In this document: in pieces, positions 62,476-64,000 of the stretch | Numbering within the stretch: position 1 is the stretch's first letter | Layout of the letters: each line of letters opens with the position of its first letter | Assembly (NCBI RefSeq): GCF_000422585.1 | Contig: NZ_AUGI01000033.1 | Span: forward strand, 48,854-112,853 | Length of the DNA stretch: 64,000 nucleotides | Direction of reading: 5' to 3' | DNA from: Hugenholtzia roseola DSM 9546 | GTDB taxonomy: Bacteria; Bacteroidota; Bacteroidia; Cytophagales; Bernardetiaceae | Position numbers and translations under genes: made by a program | The notes under the pieces: generated by a model | What the model saw: the letters and a program-made list of their open reading frames with translations, nothing else | Told to the model about the DNA's origin: nothing | Databases searched by the model: none

Positions 62476-63460
62476 TTAGGCAAAATAAAAATCTGACTAT
62501 TATTAAAAACTAAATGAAGAAAATATTGACAATATGGTTAATCTTTATAGTTTCAACAGTCTATGGACAGCTTGATAACAGACTACAACCAGATAGCATA
62601 TATAAAAATAGAAAAGTAAAAAAAATAATAGCATTTTTAAACTCACCAAAAGACCTTTCTGAAATAATTTATTTTAATCCAAAAGGACAAATAACTCGTA
62701 AAGTTAAATATAGTGTATCTTACAACAGAAAGACAAGAAAAAGGAAACGAATAGATTTGATAAGTTATTATAAATATAATTTTAATGATAAATTAATTCA
62801 AATTATTGATTCTACAATATATTGGAATAATACATTTGGTATTAACAACACTTACTTTTATTACGATTCCATTGGAAGATTAAGTGTTTCAAAATATTTT
62901 CAGCGAAAATTTGAAAGACCATTATATGTAACTAACTATTATTATTCGCCTTATAAGTCTGTAACAATTAGACAAAATGATTCTATGATAGTTTACCGAA
63001 ACTCCGTTGAGTATGAATATGATTTTTATGTTTATAAATCAACTGGATACACTATTGAACCAAAACTTAAAGAAGGCTATTTTACTAATGGAACGGATAC
63101 ATTAAGATACCAATATTCAGACTATAAAGATTTACAGAGATTTGAACAAACTGAAACAATAAGTAATAAATATAATGCATCTGGTCAATTAGTTAGTTCA
63201 TATGTTTATCAAACATTTTTAATTGACAGAAAATTTGAGTATAACTTGATTTACACTTACTATTCCAATGGGCTTTTAAAAAGTATACGTGGATATGTTC
63301 CAGAATTTTTTAAATATGAATATTATGAATAAATTTGCCTAACATATGCTAAAATAACAAGTGCAGGTCTTGTGCGTAACTTGAAACGACAGTGCAATAA
63401 CTTGCATTGTGCTGAATTGAAACATTTTACTTTCAAATCCTGTACCTGCGTTCAGCATTT
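62475..63460 (+). mobile_element. attC-type cassette 2 (right attC decayed)
   Basis: The gene at 62514-63332 is bounded by GTTAGGCAAA (62475-62484) and its perfect inverse TTTGCCTAAC (63334-63343). To the right, nested pairs continue: ATGCT (63346) / AGCAT (63454) and GCAGGT (63363) / ACCTGC (63444). A closing GTTRRRY core is not evident, so this attC may be eroded or the last in the array. Confidence 0.55.
62514..63332 (+). CDS. cassette-borne exported protein, YD-repeat-like
   Basis: 272 residues with a signal peptide (KKILTIWLIFIVSTVYGQ). Very Tyr/Asn/Lys-rich and AT-rich. Contains weak repeats of form YxYDSIGRLSVSKY, YNASGQLVSSYVY, YYSNGLLKSIRGY, resembling the YD/RHS-like repeats found in exported Bacteroidota proteins. 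Function unknown. Lies inside cassette 2. Confidence 0.75.
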   Translation: MKKILTIWLIFIVSTVYGQLDNRLQPDSIYKNRKVKKIIAFLNSPKDLSEIIYFNPKGQITRKVKYSVSYNRKTRKRKRIDLISYYKYNFNDKLIQIIDSTIYWNNTFGINNTYFYYDSIGRLSVSKYFQRKFERPLYVTNYYYSPYKSVTIRQNDSMIVYRNSVEYEYDFYVYKSTGYTIEPKLKEGYFTNGTDTLRYQYSDYKDLQRFEQTETISNKYNASGQLVSSYVYQTFLIDRKFEYNLIYTYYSNGLLKSIRGYVPEFFKYEYYE

Positions 63461-63537
63461 TTCGATATCCGAATGTATAACAGAGCCTTGGCAGACAGCG
63501 AAATCTCAAAAAAACTATCCACTGTAAAAACTTTGAT

Positions 63538-63575
63538 AAAAGCAAGTCCCGACCCGACTTGCTTTTCTTTTTTTT
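63538..63575 (+). terminator. intrinsic terminator before the right-edge gene
   Basis: AAAAGCAAGTC faces GACTTGCTTTT (11-bp stem, 7-nt loop), followed by a T-run. It ends transcription entering from the cassette region. Confidence 0.88.
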
Positions 63576-63577
63576 CG

Positions 63578-63585
63578 TATCTTTG
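63578..63585 (+). promoter_or_regulatory. -7 element of the right-edge gene
   Basis: TATCTTTG, 25 bases ahead of the ATG at 63611. The upstream -33 element overlaps the terminator and is not clear. Confidence 0.5.
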
Positions 63586-63610
63586 CACAAAGAACTTAAT
63601 CAATAAGAAT

Positions 63611-64000
63611 ATGCTCGCCAATTTAGATAACGAAGTAATTTTCAAAAAAGCATTTACAAATGAATTAGTATTCAAGTCATTTGTAAAAGACGTTTTGGGA
63701 ATTGATTTTGAAATGGGAAAAATTGAAACCGAAAAGAAATTTAGCCCTAAAATCGGCTTTGTTGATTTTGAGTTGGATATTTATGCCGAAAGTGCCGACA
63801 AAAGAGTGTGTATAGAAATTCAGCGTGTAGAGTACGACCATCATTTTGACCGTTTTTTGCACTATTTTTTAATGCTCATTACCGAGCAACAAAGAAGTGC
63901 AAAAGAGTACAATATAGACCAAACCGTTTATATGATAGTGATTTTGACTGCACCTTACACTATTAGCGAAAAAAATGGCAAGCCCATTTTAGACGAAGTT
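63611..64000 (+). CDS. PD-(D/E)XK nuclease family transposase (partial)
   Basis: 130 codons from ATG 63611, open to the right edge. The start LDNEVIFKKAFTNEL and the core VDFELDIYAESADKRVCIEIQRVEYDHHFDRFLHY carry the D-x(n)-EIQ motif of the PDDEXK_2 transposase-derived (Rpn/YhgA-like, PF12784) family, where EXQ replaces EXK. Related proteins promote recombination or are remnants of mobile elements. The C-terminus is outside the window. Confidence 0.85.
   Translation, partial: MLANLDNEVIFKKAFTNELVFKSFVKDVLGIDFEMGKIETEKKFSPKIGFVDFELDIYAESADKRVCIEIQRVEYDHHFDRFLHYFLMLITEQQRSAKEYNIDQTVYMIVILTAPYTISEKNGKPILDEV

Overview
The window looks like chromosomal DNA of a gliding-type Bacteroidota, most likely order Cytophagales. 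The grounds are type IX secretion (T9SS) parts (a PorT-like barrel, a PorE-like TPR/PD40/OmpA protein, a giant esterase with a C-terminal T9SS sorting domain), Na+-NQR subunit F, DUF3078 and DUF4212 proteins, and several promoters of the Bacteroidota form TTTG-N20-TAnnTTTG. Base composition is moderate (low to mid 40s % GC by eye), dropping in the restriction-modification block (about 3-7 kb) and at the right end (after 61.7 kb). No rRNA, tRNA or CRISPR array was seen.

Layout. 1-2735: incomplete metacaspase joined to an alpha/beta hydrolase. 3040-6954: restriction-modification island (large PD-(D/E)XK nuclease, D12-class and beta-class adenine methyltransferases, Xre-type controller with an operator). 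7.3-11.6 kb: lipoprotein, PhoH ATPase, PorE-like protein. 11.8-15.6 kb: beta-propeller/Y_Y_Y/PP2C signalling receptor; a second one lies at 52.6-56.1 kb. 15.7-25.4 kb: housekeeping and envelope genes (ABC exporter, L-serine dehydratase beta domain, NqrF, phenylalanine hydroxylase, PorT-UbiE, phasin, DUF3078, hydrolase). 25.5-34.2 kb: secreted serine protease, beta-lactamase-fold hydrolase, T9SS-targeted esterase with HYR-like repeats. 34.5-36.6 kb: domesticated zinc-ribbon/HTH gene and three tandem lipoprotein paralogues, the middle one frameshifted. 37.1-42.4 kb: porin, DUF4212 plus sodium:solute symporter (3' end out of frame at a C7 run), thioredoxin-like protein. 42.4-49.1 kb: sulfur block (OsmC, CysN, CysD, CysH, TauE, MetY).

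The most interesting item is the leader of metY. A consensus promoter, a SAM-I-like riboswitch and a 42-codon reading frame ending in six consecutive Cys codons lie in series ahead of the sulfhydrylase gene. This suggests two-signal control, by SAM and by cysteine or Cys-tRNA. The genes that make sulfide from sulfate (tauE-cysH-cysD-cysN) follow, and this block is bracketed by direct copies of a composite intergenic repeat.

49.2-57.1 kb carries a secreted TPR-CHAT protease, a lipoprotein, the second PP2C receptor and a TPR protein. 57.4-61.5 kb carries FabG, a GT2 glycosyltransferase, an FKBP lipoprotein and an NlpC/P60 lipoprotein. From 61.6 kb to the end is an AT-rich accessory tail: two small genes, each flanked by short inverted repeats in the geometry of integron cassettes (an attC-like array with no integrase visible), then a truncated PD-(D/E)XK transposase-family gene.

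Two dispersed intergenic repeat families run through the window. One is a GGACAAGGC palindrome embedded in a longer AT-rich unit. The other is a CGCTGA/TCAGCG hairpin followed by a T-run, with compensatory changes between copies.
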